DNA of 64,000 bases from Lusitaniella coriacea LEGE 07157 (GTDB taxonomy: Bacteria > Cyanobacteriota > Cyanobacteriia > Cyanobacteriales > Spirulinaceae). This document shows, piece by piece, positions 63,545 through 64,000 of the stretch. The stretch covers positions 1 through 64,000 of the forward strand of contig NZ_JADEWZ010000024.1 of assembly GCF_015207425.1 (NCBI RefSeq). Reading direction: 5' to 3'. The translations under genes and the position numbers were made by a program. Below the pieces are notes generated by a model. That model saw only the letters and a list, made by a program, of their open reading frames with translations, did no database searches and had not been told where the DNA came from. Position 1 is the stretch's first letter. The number at the start of each line of letters is the position of its first letter.

Positions 63545-64000
63545 TTCTTCTTTCATCGACCCAGCTTGTTTGGACAGGTTTTCACCAATCCAAATAGAGG
63601 CTAAATCTCCAGAAGCGTTTGTTCCGGTATGCCCTACCGTACTTAAGGCTCGGTTCAAGATGTTAATGGCTGCATTATGGTCGCGGTCTAAAGTACATCC
63701 ACACTGGCACACATGAGTCCGAGTACTGAGCGACTTCTTGACCGTTGTCCCACAACTAGAGCAGTTCTGAGAAGTGTACGCCGGATTAACCGCAACAGTT
63801 ACCTTACCGAACACTTTCGAGAAATACTCCAGCCACGCCCTGAACTGATACCAACCCACATCATTAATCGACTTAGCGAGACAGTGATTTTTTGCCAAAT
63901 TCCGTACTCTCAAGTCTTCGTAGGCTATCAGATCGTTAGATTGAACAACGCACCGCGCCAGCTTTACGGCGTGGTCTTTACGCTGCCTACTTATCTTGAG
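63530..64000 (-). CDS. tnpB: IS200/IS605-type TnpB, 5' end outside the window
   Basis: RNA-guided nuclease of IS200/IS605 elements. The frame continues without a stop to the window edge. Visible parts are the RuvC II glutamate region AYEDLRVRNL, the zinc ribbon CSSCGTTVKK followed by CQCG, and the RuvC III motif LDRDHNAAINIL. The catalytic residues visible here are intact. The tail (NLSKQAGSMKEESPRL) is typical of cyanobacterial copies. A TnpA partner, if any, is outside the window. Confidence 0.92.
   Translation of the reverse strand, partial: LKISRQRKDHAVKLARCVVQSNDLIAYEDLRVRNLAKNHCLAKSINDVGWYQFRAWLEYFSKVFGKVTVAVNPAYTSQNCSSCGTTVKKSLSTRTHVCQCGCTLDRDHNAAINILNRALSTVGHTGTNASGDLASIWIGENLSKQAGSMKEESPRL

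Noticed and set aside
1-64000. tRNA and rRNA genes
   Set aside because: I looked in the spacers for T-loop motifs of the GGTTCGAATCC type and for rRNA conserved blocks, and found none convincing. A tRNAscan or covariance search would be decisive.

Overview
The window is cyanobacterial chromosome. The octamer GCGATCGC (HIP1) recurs throughout, inside and between genes. The gene set is also typical: rplI-dnaB, a SyCRP-like regulator, DUF2232-CobT, the myxoxanthophyll genes cruF and cruG, a GH57 branching enzyme, a group 2 sigma factor, pentapeptide-repeat proteins and a PEP-CTERM-like secreted enzyme. I cannot name the genus. No rRNA or tRNA gene was recognised.

Layout. 0.1-9.6 kb: mostly + strand genes (glyoxalase II, L9, DnaB, NIL-ferredoxin, a histidine kinase, an SPFH-triple GYF protein, peptide deformylase, an FHA-PrsW protein, a GFA protein). 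9.6-12 kb: a repeat-rich gap, then ruvX and a GNAT-like gene on the minus strand. 12-16.6 kb: cruF, a protein with three copies of one domain, a pentapeptide protein and dusA. 16.6-22 kb: a minus-strand signalling block with a NarL-type regulator and two tandem, partly homogenised sensor kinases. 22-26 kb: small hypothetical genes, a secreted serine hydrolase, a methyltransferase and two immunity-like small genes. 26.7-31 kb: a Glu/Leu-type dehydrogenase, a pentapeptide protein and an SGNH-like hydrolase. 31-36 kb: RNase HI and a large TPR-CHAT protein whose CHAT catalytic pair looks lost. 36-41 kb: a tight operon of a coiled-coil acidic protein, an Hsp70/actin-like protein and methionine aminopeptidase. 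42-47 kb: CRP-type regulator, DUF2232, CobT-like enzyme, a Tat-type lipoprotein and an FMN reductase. 47.4-47.8 kb: a short CRISPR array without cas genes, followed by cruG. 49-56.8 kb: a small ribbon-helix-helix operon, transaldolase, DegT aminotransferase, priA and a sigma factor. 57-62.4 kb: GNAT, branching enzyme, then an ExbB-like/ExbD-like/ExbD-like trio. 62.8-64 kb: an NlpC/P60 endopeptidase and a TnpB that runs off the edge.

The best candidate for an undescribed system is the motor-like trio at 59.7-62.4 kb. It encodes one MotA/TolQ/ExbB-type channel protein with a long coiled tail and two ExbD-like subunits. Only one of these keeps the membrane Asp expected to carry protons. Other notable points are the CHAT protein with both catalytic residues replaced, a CRISPR spacer position that is a terminator hairpin, and several families of small dispersed repeats. 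Two of these are 85-bp elements with terminal inverted repeats, and one repeat is read as peptide inside three genes.
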